Source of the DNA: Planctomycetales bacterium
Lineage (GTDB): Bacteria; Planctomycetota; Planctomycetia; Planctomycetales; Planctomycetaceae
DNA: 7,382 nucleotides
Assembly (NCBI GenBank): GCA_020050375.1
Contig: JAGVKR010000095.1
Location: 1 to 7,382, forward strand
Reading direction: 5' to 3'
Shown: positions 1 through 5,928 of the stretch, piece after piece
Layout of the letters: each line of letters starts with the position of its first letter
Position numbering within the stretch: the stretch's first letter is position 1
Position numbers and translations under genes: made by a program
The notes under the pieces: model-generated
Databases searched by the model: none
What the model was told of the DNA's origin: nothing
What the model saw: only the letters and a program-made list of their open reading frames with translations

Positions 1-1
1 C

Positions 2-226
2 CAGAACGGCGCTGCGGGTGGCGGCTCCGTCGGATATCAGCCGGTCATCACGGTCCTTTCCGAAGGGGTCGCACTCAACGCCCTGGCCGTCGTCTCGGGA
101 GACCGCCGTTACGTCCGCCTCTCGCTGGCTCCCTTCTTCTCCGCCATTACGGGGGTGAACACGTTCAGCTTCATCAATTCGGGTAATCCCAACGGCGGCG
201 GGACGGGTGGACAACCGACGCGTTAG
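2..226 (+). CDS. C-terminal end of a larger protein, probably secreted (partial, 5' end outside window)
   Basis: An open frame enters at base 2 and ends at TAG 224-226, giving about 74 residues. The fragment contains [10 protein letters not shown], then [20 protein letters not shown], and ends in a Gly/Asn/Thr-rich tail ([13 protein letters not shown]). From memory, the pattern 'hydrophobic strand, (S/G)DRRYVR, PFF, aromatic-rich strand' closes several large exported planctomycete proteins, some annotated as secretin-like or hypothetical. That resemblance is unverified. The glycine-rich, low-charge tail fits an exported or envelope protein. The next gene, in the same frame and on the same strand, starts 54 bases after this stop, so the two may be co-transcribed. 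The missing N-terminal part would be needed to name the protein. Confidence 0.6.
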   Translation, partial: QNGAAGGGSVGYQPVITVLSEGVALNALAVVSGDRRYVRLSLAPFFSAITGVNTFSFINSGNPNGGGTGGQPTR

Positions 227-280
227 TTTTTGCGGCGAATGTCGCCTTCGCTGATTGACGCTTCGCGAGAATTGTGATCC

Positions 281-556
281 ATGTTTCCCGAACAGATTCC
301 TGCGGGCGCGCGGACGGTCGTCGGCATCGCTACCCACTTCGAAGAGCTGAAGGCCTCGGCCCGGCGACTGCTCAGTTCCTTCGAGGCCAGTCGGCGCGGT
401 TATTTCACCCCCACCGAAGACCTGCTGCACATGGCACTGGCCGGCGAGCATTTCCAGCCGCTGGCGGTCTACTGTCCGCAGCACGCGTCAATGCTCTTGA
501 CGGGCCCGGCGGCCGCAGACGTCATTCACCGCACCCACCGCCCGCAGACGGTCTAA
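281..556 (+). CDS. Small hypothetical protein, 91 aa
   Basis: This 91-codon ORF starts at the first ATG after an in-frame TGA (275-277) and ends at TAA (554-556). No clear Shine-Dalgarno sequence lies upstream of the ATG. Third codon positions are G/C-rich, as in neighbouring genes, which supports real coding. Residues 1-47 read like the start of a helical protein: ARTVVGIATHFEELKASARRLL is amphipathic and is followed by SFEASRRGYFTPTED. I associate that second motif with the N-terminal part of longer planctomycete hypothetical proteins, but I cannot verify this. Residues 48-91 (LLHMALAGEHFQ to the end) lack a motif I recognise; they hold two Cys/His stretches (YCPQH, HRTHR). There is no signal peptide or membrane segment. 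It may be a complete small protein or a truncated relative of a longer family. Function unknown. Confidence 0.5.
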   Translation: MFPEQIPAGARTVVGIATHFEELKASARRLLSSFEASRRGYFTPTEDLLHMALAGEHFQPLAVYCPQHASMLLTGPAAADVIHRTHRPQTV

Positions 557-603
557 GGTGCGCGGCAGGACGGCTCTTTTGTCATTTCGATTTTCAGGTT
601 TCC

Positions 604-631
604 TTCGTCATTCATTCGACATTCGTCATTC
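604..631. repeat. Short direct repeat between convergent genes
   Basis: The 10-mer TTCGTCATTC occurs at 604-613 and again at 622-631, separated by ATTCGACA, itself a related variant. The second copy overlaps the last codons and the stop (TGA, minus strand, 626-628) of the AroDE-like gene. This is a low-complexity intergenic repeat in the gap between two convergent genes (557-625). I see no hairpin followed by a T tract here, so no terminator is called. Confidence 0.55.
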
Positions 632-2110
632 CGAACCAGAGATCGTCGCTCGCGCCTGGTCGCGCGAAAACTCCTTGCCGGTGATCGCCTTGAACGTAGC
701 CGAGACGTACTCGGCGAAGACTTCGGCCGGTTCGATGATCTTGCAGCCGCGCGAGCGGGCTTCGCGCAACAGGTCTGACTCGCCGGGGAGCTGTGTGAGA
801 TCGGTGACGTACATGTGCTCGCGGAGGAAAGCGGGGTTCAGCTTCACCCCCGTTCCGTGCGACGATTGCCCTGACGGGAGGCTGAACGCCTGGGCTTCGG
901 CGATCACCACCACATCGCACAGCGTGTCGTACATGCTCGCCAGTGGAATGAAGCGGGCGCCGGTCATCTGGGCGAGCTGCCGGGCCTCGTTGTCGTCGGC
1001 GGCGGCGATGCTGATCATCCCCTTGCGCTTCTGCGCGCCGAGGGCCACGCTACGGGCCATTCCCCCCGCGCCGATGACGAAGACGTTGCGGCGATCGAGG
1101 GGCCGGTCTTCGGATGAATGTGAGCCCAGCGCCTCTTCGACCACCCGGATCACGCTCTTCCAGCAGGTGTTGAAGGCGTGCCAGCCGTCCGTCTGCTTGA
1201 CGACCAGGTCGGCGTATTGCGCCTTGCGGGCCCCGTCGTCGATCAACTCGGCCAGGTTCAGGGCCCGCTCGGACAATTGCGGATTGGCCAGCAGCACGCC
1301 GATGTGCAGCGCGTCGAGCATCTGGTTGATCTTGTCGGAGAGCCCGATTTCGAGCGCCAGGCAGCGGATGTTGAGCTGGTGCTGCGCGAACCCGGCGTTG
1401 AGCGCCTTGACCGTCGCCGTCTCAGCCGGGCCGAACCCCGCCACTGCCACGAACCGCGTGTGCGCATCGATCTCGCGCCAGCGATAGATCTCTTCGAGCT
1501 CCGAAACGGTCGTCTGCCCCGGATAGGCTTCGAGCCCCTGTTCGAGTGCCGCGTACGTCCACGGGGCGCCATAGCGGTGCGCCAAGAGCGAGAACATGAC
1601 TCCCGGCTTGCCCAGCCCCATCCCGACGACGGGAACGTTGCGCTTCTTCGTGACGGTCGCGAGCAGCGGCCAGGCAGCGTCGAGCGTCGGCGTCGGGCCG
1701 ACGAACTTGATCACGTCGGCTTTGGCCGCGATTGCCTGATCGATCAAGGGCTCGAGATCCTTGAGCGGCCGCTGGATGTCGGTGATGCTCACGACGCGCT
1801 TGGTGTTGCCGAACCGGGGAATCTTGTCGGCGATATCCAGCTCGAGCTCGATGTAGGCGGGCCCGGCGATGATCGCCGTCCGCAGTTGCAGAAACCGCTC
1901 TTCTTCGGTGCCGGTCCAAGCCCCGCCGTCTTCCTTCCGCCGGCACGAAATCAGGATGGGCTTGTTGATCCCCTCCATGATCTCTTTGAGATCGGGCTCT
2001 TTGCCGAGCCGGTCGAGCCGGAATTCGATCAGATCGCAGCGTCCCGCCGCATTGAACAGATCGACCTTGCCCAGGCGACGCGATTCGGGTGCGACGGCGA
2101 TGCAGAGCAT
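626..2110 (-). CDS. AroDE-like fusion: type I 3-dehydroquinate dehydratase domain + shikimate dehydrogenase domain, catalytic residues substituted
   Basis: The 494-aa protein has the plant/planctomycete AroDE architecture, which normally carries out steps 3 and 4 of the cytoplasmic shikimate pathway. The dehydratase half (about 1-215) shows EFRLD (29-33), CRRKEDGG (56-63), the Schiff-base lysine in ADVIKF (K135) and PGQ (197-199). The catalytic His of the usual S-x-H-D motif is T110 (SITD), and the substrate-binding Arg of 'SR' aligns with S174 (MFSLL). The dehydrogenase half (about 219-480) keeps the nucleotide loop VIGAGGMARS (345-354). However, the substrate SxS motif reads T231-A-T233, the VTxPxK lysine aligns with L279, the NTD aspartate is C316, the NADP-binding NRT loop is AADD (370-373), and the DxxYxP tyrosine is Q440. 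The fold therefore seems kept while both active sites are altered. ATG 2108-2110 is the only good start; its leader is pyrimidine-rich without a Shine-Dalgarno. Family assignment is strong; activity is doubtful, so no aro symbol is given. Confidence 0.88.
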   Translation of the reverse strand: MLCIAVAPESRRLGKVDLFNAAGRCDLIEFRLDRLGKEPDLKEIMEGINKPILISCRRKEDGGAWTGTEEERFLQLRTAIIAGPAYIELELDIADKIPRFGNTKRVVSITDIQRPLKDLEPLIDQAIAAKADVIKFVGPTPTLDAAWPLLATVTKKRNVPVVGMGLGKPGVMFSLLAHRYGAPWTYAALEQGLEAYPGQTTVSELEEIYRWREIDAHTRFVAVAGFGPAETATVKALNAGFAQHQLNIRCLALEIGLSDKINQMLDALHIGVLLANPQLSERALNLAELIDDGARKAQYADLVVKQTDGWHAFNTCWKSVIRVVEEALGSHSSEDRPLDRRNVFVIGAGGMARSVALGAQKRKGMISIAAADDNEARQLAQMTGARFIPLASMYDTLCDVVVIAEAQAFSLPSGQSSHGTGVKLNPAFLREHMYVTDLTQLPGESDLLREARSRGCKIIEPAEVFAEYVSATFKAITGKEFSRDQARATISGSE

Positions 2111-2121
2111 GGGGGAAGCTC

Positions 2122-2156
2122 GAGGATAGAGGATGGAGGATAGAAGATAGAGAATA
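2122..2156. repeat. Heptamer tandem repeat, left copy (5 units, consensus GAGGATA)
   Basis: Five consecutive 7-bp units read GAGGATA, GAGGATG, GAGGATA, GAAGATA, GAGAATA. The array begins 11 bases upstream of the AroDE-like start codon, so on that gene's strand it forms a polypyrimidine leader. Bases 2122-2150 match the reverse complement of 2624-2652 at 26 of 29 positions, including an uninterrupted 15-bp match (2136-2150 with 2624-2638). Confidence 0.9.
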
Positions 2157-2174
2157 GACGAGACGCTCGGTGCG

Positions 2175-2561
2175 CTATTTCGTTGATGGAGGGCAAAACG
2201 TTTCGGCGCGTTCGATCATGCGGTTGAGCATGGCGCCGATGTGTTGCCAGCGGTCATCCATTTCTTTGTGCTTTTCTGCATTGACGTAGCCGCAGTCGAC
2301 AGAATGATCGAGCCAGGCTTGTGTCTCCATGCTCTCTCCGAGAGCCTCGTTAAGCTTGTTGACAAAGGCGGCGGAATAGCGGCGCCGTGCCCATGCCTCA
2401 GCAATCATCGCGTTGACGGCGCGAGACGAGCGACGAATCTGGTCGGTCAACGAGTATCGTTCTTCTTTTGGGAACGAGGAGCTGACTTCAAAAATCGCTC
2501 GTGCCTGCTCGCGCGCCGCCTTATAGACGTCAAGATCCCGGAAGCTCTGAATCAAACTCAT
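2175..2561 (-). CDS. Four-helix-bundle protein, 23S rRNA intervening-sequence (S23) family
   Basis: The 128-aa protein matches the four-helix-bundle family (known as TIGR02436/PF05635) first found encoded in intervening sequences of 23S rRNA genes and now known mostly as stand-alone genes. The diagnostic order is present: FRDLDVYKAA (7-16), FPKEERYSLTDQIRRSS (30-46), AVNAMIAEAWARRRY (48-62), F(V)NKLNEALGESMETQAWLD (66-84), then a C/Y-containing turn and a final helix to about 118. Length is typical. It is small, soluble and has no catalytic motif; the family forms ring-like oligomers in known structures and its function is unsettled. The start at ATG 2559-2561 is preceded by GGGAAG three bases away. 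The gene lies between inverted heptamer repeats (2122-2156, 2624-2652) and between two unrelated co-directional genes, which suggests insertion as a cassette. Confidence 0.93.
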   Translation of the reverse strand: MSLIQSFRDLDVYKAAREQARAIFEVSSSFPKEERYSLTDQIRRSSRAVNAMIAEAWARRRYSAAFVNKLNEALGESMETQAWLDHSVDCGYVNAEKHKEMDDRWQHIGAMLNRMIERAETFCPPSTK

Positions 2562-2623
2562 GACTTCCCATCCGCTGGATAATCACAGAGTCATCAAGCG
2601 ACAGACCGATTGTCCCAGACTCG

Positions 2624-2652
2624 CTATCTTCTATCCTCTATCTTCGATCCTC
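2624..2652. repeat. Heptamer tandem repeat, right inverted copy (4 units)
   Basis: On the plus strand the units read TATCTTC (2625-2631), TATCCTC, TATCTTC, GATCCTC (2646-2652). The reverse complement is the same GARGATA heptamer family as at 2122-2156. It sits just after the stop codon of the metallohydrolase (2658-2660, minus strand) and before the four-helix-bundle gene. Together the two arrays form an inverted repeat of about 29 bp spanning 531 bp. Confidence 0.88.
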
Positions 2653-2657
2653 TTTCC

Positions 2658-5096
2658 TTACTCCCCCACCGCCTCCTTCAGCACCTTCGCGTAAATCTCC
2701 CGCGCCTGGTCGTAGGCGGCTTTGGCGTCGGCGGCCGTCTTTTCGCCCCCCGGATCGCGGGCCTGGTCGGCTTTCTTGCGAATCTGATCGATCTTCGCGT
2801 TCCAGCAGACATCCACCGCTTTCAGGCACCAGTCGGCGCTTTTCTTGCTGGCGCGGACCGGCTTTCCGCCGACTTCAACCCAGACCGGATTGGTGTGCAC
2901 CGATGGCAGAATGCGGACCGCCACCCAACTTGAATGCGGGATGTCGACGTCGAAGCTCAGGCTTTGCGACTTGCCGTCAGCGGTGATCACCTTTTTCGCG
3001 ACCGGCTGACCGTTCACGATCAGCTCCACCGGCACGTCGCGCGTGTCGTCGATGCGCGCCCGTTCGAGATGCCAGTACGGCTTCTGGTCGAGGCGCTTGG
3101 CGCGGATCGCGTTTGTGGCTGCCGTGGGCTTCTCGCTGGCGAGATAGGCCGATGCATCGAAGGCGACATTCACCTTGCCCGGCTTGGCGAGCTTGACGAC
3201 GCTGATCTCGCCGTCCGAGCCCGGTTCGCCCATCGCGACTTTGTTCACGCGGAAATCGAGAATGTGGCTTAGTCCGTCGCCGCAGTAGCTGCGGCCGACC
3301 TTAACTCCCTGAATCCAGTTGTCATAATTCAGCTCTTCCTTCTCATCGAGCTTGACGTAGATCCGCCCCAGGCCAACCTTGTCGCCGTAAATGCAGGGGA
3401 AGTCGGTCTCGCCGCTGATCCGGCTGGTCATCCCGCAATTGAGCGTGTGATACCAGATGTTGAGTTCCCAGATCGACGGCGTGTCGACGGCTGAGATGAA
3501 ATCGCAGACGCCGGTCGCCGTCGTCACGATGTACTCGTTGGCGCCGATCCCGTCGAACTTCGGCATCGCGTAATCGGGGAGCTTGTCGGCGGCCTTGCCG
3601 TTCCAGCCGGCGGGAATGCGATTGTAATCGGCGAACTGCCGCGCGCCGTCGGGCATGATGTCGGGCAATTGCAGGCCCCAGCCGCTGTGGCTGTAGCCGA
3701 CGACCGCTCCCTGCTTCTTTCCCCAAGCGAGGATCGGCTGAGTCCAGCTCGGCCACTGCTCGATGAACTCGGTGTCGGGGTAATCGTCTTCCGTCAGTCG
3801 GAGCAGGCACAGATGCCCGGCGTGCGAGGACGGAAAGCCGCTGACTTCGACGTCGTAGCGCATCAGGTAGTTGGGGCGCGACAGGGCCGAGGTCTTTCCT
3901 TCGAAATATTGCTTCTGAGCGTACCAGCACGGGCCCCAGCTCAGGACGCAGCCGACATTCAGGTCTTCGCCGAGAATGTGCCGCATCATGTCGGCCGGCG
4001 TCACCCCTTCGGTCGGATTCTCATAATGGGCGCAGCCGGCGGCGTGGACGTGATGGTCGCCCGAGTACCAGCGCTTCGTCGCCGGGTGCGTCCAGCGCCG
4101 CAATTGGAACTCTTCGCGCTGACTGACGCTGTTGTCTTTGACGACGATTTTGTGTGTGTCGAGGTGATATTCCGGTCCGCGGGAAACTTCAAACGTGTAT
4201 TCCCCCGGCGGGAGATGCACCGATTCGCCTTCGGCTCGATAGATCTGGTTGTGGAAGAAGAAATCGGGGGCGAGCCGGCGCGCCGGATTGGGGTAGACCC
4301 GCCCGCGCTGGTCGCGAATCACGAAGCCAGCGGTCGTCGGCTGATCGTCGAAATCTTTGACTCCGAGGACGACTTCCACGGCCGGCACGCACTGGAAAAG
4401 GATCGCGATCGAATTGCGGAAGCCGATGTCCTGCGTTCCCTGGCCGACGTTGAACCCCAGCTTCGCCTCGCGCTTCCCCACGTCGCGGCTGTAAAGCTGG
4501 ATGATGCGGTATTCGAGCGCCAGCCCCGAAAGAGGGGCCTTAAGTGGCTGACTGTTGAACATCGTCGCGTCGAGCCACCGATTCGGGACGTCGCTGGGCG
4601 CGACTTCCAGCTTGGGGTTTGGCGAACCGCTGCTGCGTTTGTAGAGCGGCGCGACGTTGGGGCTTTCGATCTTCAGCTCGGGATTGATTCCCGCGAGATT
4701 GTGGACTTTCACCAGAAACGTCCGCCACCCCTGCTGCGTCAACTCGGGCTTCGCCGGGCCTTCGACGACCGAGACGCGGCTTTCGGGATTGATGACGACC
4801 CCCACGATGCAGAGCGGGTCGAGAATCTTCTGGATGGCTGCCACCTGCTTGCGCGGAGTCGTGTCTTTGATCGCTGCTTGCAGGGCGTCGCGGTCGGCCC
4901 CGCTCAAGGGAGCGCCGACATATTCCAGGGCTTCGATCAGCCGTTCGGTCGCCGCGGCCAGCGGCTGCGACTCAACGTCGGTGACATTGAGAAAGTCGGC
5001 GGCCCGGACTGGAACCGCCCACCCCGCAATGGCTCCCAGAATGGCGACCAATGACCACCCCGCACGCCGACCGCAATTCCCTGGCAGGCCAATCAT
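2658..5096 (-). CDS. Secreted CehA/McbA-family (PHP-like) metallohydrolase, 812 aa
   Basis: This is a predicted exported metal-dependent hydrolase, probably of phospho- or ester-type substrates; the substrate cannot be told. Starting at ATG 5094-5096, the N-terminus is a classical signal peptide: Arg-Arg (10-11), hydrophobic [15 protein letters not shown] and cleavage near VRA|AD (32/33). A GGGGGA ribosome-binding site lies seven bases upstream. Residues 33-335 form a beta-rich N-terminal region. The metal-binding HxH motif is GDHHVH (346-351), followed by [11 protein letters not shown]. Further His/acid motifs are SHSGWG (469-474), NEY (520-522) and SGETDFP (561-567). The region where PHP enzymes usually carry T-D-H reads LSWGPCW (386-392), as I recall for a planctomycete subfamily. 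A C-terminal beta domain is followed by a charged helical tail (about 760-812). The frame stays open up to an ATG at 5190-5192, but that ATG overlaps the predicted -10 and would bury the signal peptide, so the shorter form is preferred. Confidence 0.85.
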   Translation of the reverse strand: MIGLPGNCGRRAGWSLVAILGAIAGWAVPVRAADFLNVTDVESQPLAAATERLIEALEYVGAPLSGADRDALQAAIKDTTPRKQVAAIQKILDPLCIVGVVINPESRVSVVEGPAKPELTQQGWRTFLVKVHNLAGINPELKIESPNVAPLYKRSSGSPNPKLEVAPSDVPNRWLDATMFNSQPLKAPLSGLALEYRIIQLYSRDVGKREAKLGFNVGQGTQDIGFRNSIAILFQCVPAVEVVLGVKDFDDQPTTAGFVIRDQRGRVYPNPARRLAPDFFFHNQIYRAEGESVHLPPGEYTFEVSRGPEYHLDTHKIVVKDNSVSQREEFQLRRWTHPATKRWYSGDHHVHAAGCAHYENPTEGVTPADMMRHILGEDLNVGCVLSWGPCWYAQKQYFEGKTSALSRPNYLMRYDVEVSGFPSSHAGHLCLLRLTEDDYPDTEFIEQWPSWTQPILAWGKKQGAVVGYSHSGWGLQLPDIMPDGARQFADYNRIPAGWNGKAADKLPDYAMPKFDGIGANEYIVTTATGVCDFISAVDTPSIWELNIWYHTLNCGMTSRISGETDFPCIYGDKVGLGRIYVKLDEKEELNYDNWIQGVKVGRSYCGDGLSHILDFRVNKVAMGEPGSDGEISVVKLAKPGKVNVAFDASAYLASEKPTAATNAIRAKRLDQKPYWHLERARIDDTRDVPVELIVNGQPVAKKVITADGKSQSLSFDVDIPHSSWVAVRILPSVHTNPVWVEVGGKPVRASKKSADWCLKAVDVCWNAKIDQIRKKADQARDPGGEKTAADAKAAYDQAREIYAKVLKEAVGE

Positions 5097-5103
5097 CACG
5101 GAA

Positions 5104-5109
5104 TCCCCC
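5104..5109 (-). promoter_or_regulatory. Ribosome-binding site deciding the metallohydrolase start
   Basis: On the minus strand GGGGGA lies seven bases before ATG 5094-5096. The alternative in-frame ATGs at 5109-5111 and 5190-5192 have no comparable purine-rich sequence. This site and the signal peptide together fix the likely start. Confidence 0.6.
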
Positions 5110-5138
5110 ATCACAGATGTGCATGAACTCGAAACGGG

Positions 5139-5170
5139 TCTTCCGGCCAGAATCGCCGGTTGGCCGAAGA
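5139..5170 (-). other. Imperfect hairpin in the metallohydrolase 5' leader
   Basis: TCTTCCGGCCA (5139-5149) pairs with TGGCCGAAGA (5161-5170). This gives ten base pairs with one bulged base and an 11-base loop. It lies between the predicted transcription start (about 5184) and the start codon of the metallohydrolase. It could be an mRNA structure affecting translation or an operator for a dimeric regulator; the sequence does not decide. Confidence 0.45.
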
Positions 5171-5190
5171 GGCGCTCTGTCGGCGCGCAC

Positions 5191-5220
5191 ATTCTGCGGC
5201 AGCCGACGGCGATGCGTCAA
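5191..5220 (-). promoter_or_regulatory. Sigma70-like promoter for the metallohydrolase
   Basis: On the minus strand, -35 TTGACG (5220-5215) and -10 CAGAAT (5196-5191) are separated by 18 bases. The -35 matches five of six consensus bases and the -10 four of six. It would start transcription near 5184, leaving a leader of about 88 bases. This is a prediction by consensus only; planctomycete promoters are poorly known. Confidence 0.4.
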
Positions 5221-5240
5221 GCGTCGGGGCGTTTTGACGC
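5203..5240. promoter_or_regulatory. Overlapping inverted repeats, possible operator
   Basis: Two inverted repeats interlock: CCGACG (5203-5208) with CGTCGG (5222-5227), and GCGTCAA (5214-5220) with TTGACGC (5234-5240). Both have a 13-base spacer. The second repeat's left arm contains the predicted -35 of the metallohydrolase promoter, and the block lies 20 bases upstream of the predicted -35 of the divergent response-regulator promoter. A dimeric regulator bound here could affect both genes. No known binding-site consensus is recognised. Confidence 0.35.
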
Positions 5241-5259
5241 GGCGCCGTCCTCCAGCGGC

Positions 5260-5288
5260 TTGAGAATCCCAGCCGTGCGACATACGAT
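5260..5288 (+). promoter_or_regulatory. Sigma70-like promoter for the response regulator
   Basis: TTGAGA (5260-5265) and TACGAT (5283-5288) are separated by exactly 17 bases. Transcription would begin near 5295, about 45 bases before ATG 5341. The in-frame ATG at 5287 falls inside the -10 element, which argues against it as the start. Confidence 0.5.
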
Positions 5289-5340
5289 GATTTGCGACGG
5301 GCAGGACGATTCTGACGGGCCATATAGAACAGAGGACGAC

Positions 5341-5769
5341 ATGCCAGACGGTGAAAAGGTGCTGTTGATCGAGGATGACCGCGAGATCGCCACGACGCTC
5401 CGCAGCGTGCTGGAGTCGGCCGGCTATGAAGTCGGTTACGCCTCGAACGGACGGGACGGGCAGCGGTTGATTCAGGAGTTTCGCCCGGCGCTTGTCATCA
5501 CCGACATGATGATGCCGCAACTGGGGGGCTTTCCGGTGCTCGAATTCCTGAAACAGCTCGAGAATCCCCCGAAGGTGATCATGATCACGGCGAACGAAGG
5601 AGGCCGACACAAGGCCTACGCCGAGATGCTGGGGGTCGCCGACTATCTCCGCAAGCCGTTCGCGATGGATGTCATGCTCGAAGCGATCGCCCGGGCACTG
5701 GCGCCAGCCGAGGAATCGCCGGGGAATGCCGCCAAGCCGAAACGAGCTGCGAAGAAGAAAGCGGATTGA
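5341..5769 (+). CDS. Stand-alone response-regulator receiver protein with basic tail
   Basis: The 142-aa protein is one CheY-like receiver domain (about 5-121). Cytoplasmic receivers of this kind accept phosphate from a sensor histidine kinase. All signature residues are present: the acidic pair in IEDD (E11-D13), phospho-acceptor D55 in VITDMMMP, T83 in MITAN and K105 followed by P106-F107. No DNA-binding or enzymatic output domain follows. Instead the last 20 residues are an Ala/Lys/Pro-rich tail ([13 protein letters not shown]) that could touch nucleic acid or simply be disordered. ATG 5341 is chosen because AGAGGA (5331-5336) lies four bases upstream, a promoter-like sequence lies 53 bases before it, and the protein then starts just before the first receiver strand; upstream in-frame sequence is not receiver-like. 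No partner kinase is in the window. The divergent metallohydrolase is a possible target or just a neighbour. Confidence 0.93.
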   Translation: MPDGEKVLLIEDDREIATTLRSVLESAGYEVGYASNGRDGQRLIQEFRPALVITDMMMPQLGGFPVLEFLKQLENPPKVIMITANEGGRHKAYAEMLGVADYLRKPFAMDVMLEAIARALAPAEESPGNAAKPKRAAKKKAD

Positions 5770-5778
5770 TCCAAACAT

Positions 5779-5805
5779 TCGTAGTCCCGGCTTCAGCCGG
5801 ACCGC
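5779..5805 (+). repeat. REP-like hairpin element, copy 1
   Basis: The element begins 10 bases after the response-regulator stop. Its core, AGTCCCGGCTTCAGCCGG (5783-5800), forms a five-pair stem CCGGC/GCCGG around loop TTCA. The reverse complement of 5895-5923 is nearly the same sequence. Within the stem, one G-C pair of copy 1 is a C-G pair in copy 2, a compensatory change. The hairpin could end or stabilise the response-regulator transcript; no T tract follows. Confidence 0.7.
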
Positions 5806-5894
5806 CCGATAGAACAGCCCGCGTTGCGCGATGAGATGATTCGGTGAATGGGGGCACATTCCCAAACGGTCGTATCGGAGTGACCAGATGCCCA

Positions 5895-5923
5895 GCGGGT
5901 TCCGCCTCAAGGCGGGACTTCGA
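5895..5923 (-). repeat. REP-like hairpin element, copy 2 (inverted)
   Basis: Read on the minus strand, the core is AGTCCCGCCTTGAGGCGG (5919-5902), with stem CCGCC/GGCGG around loop TTGA. It starts five bases downstream of the antitoxin stop codon (5929-5931). It differs from copy 1 by a compensating stem pair, one loop base and two single-base insertions near the 3' end. The 89-base stretch between the copies (5806-5894) has only weak short inverted repeats such as GAATG/CATTC and no gene. Confidence 0.7.
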
Positions 5924-5928
5924 GCAGA

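Noticed and set aside
558..1487. 309-codon plus-strand ORF
   Set aside because: Ser/Arg-rich shadow of the C-terminal half of the AroDE-like gene, with no motif of its own.
1178..2143. 321-codon plus-strand ORF opposite the AroDE-like gene
   Set aside because: Antisense shadow; the minus-strand frame has recognisable domain motifs along its whole length, while this one is low-complexity Arg/Asp/Leu-rich.
2122..2652. CRISPR-like array
   Set aside because: The repeats are 7-bp tandem units without spacers, and the space between the arrays is a coding gene.
3669..5054. 461-codon plus-strand ORF opposite the metallohydrolase
   Set aside because: It is fully antisense to a clear signal-peptide-bearing enzyme. 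Its translation is rich in Arg/Asp/Val with no domain, as expected for a GC-rich shadow frame.
5097..5192. N-terminal extension of the metallohydrolase from ATG 5190-5192
   Set aside because: The ATG overlaps the predicted -10, has no ribosome-binding site, and would place 32 residues ahead of a well-formed signal peptide.
4657..5340. Upstream in-frame extension of the response regulator
   Set aside because: The added residues are not receiver-like and overlap the metallohydrolase antisense. A good RBS and promoter support ATG 5341.
5783..5803. Standard rho-independent terminator after the response regulator
   Set aside because: The stem is only five pairs and no T tract follows; the REP-like interpretation fits better because of the second inverted copy.
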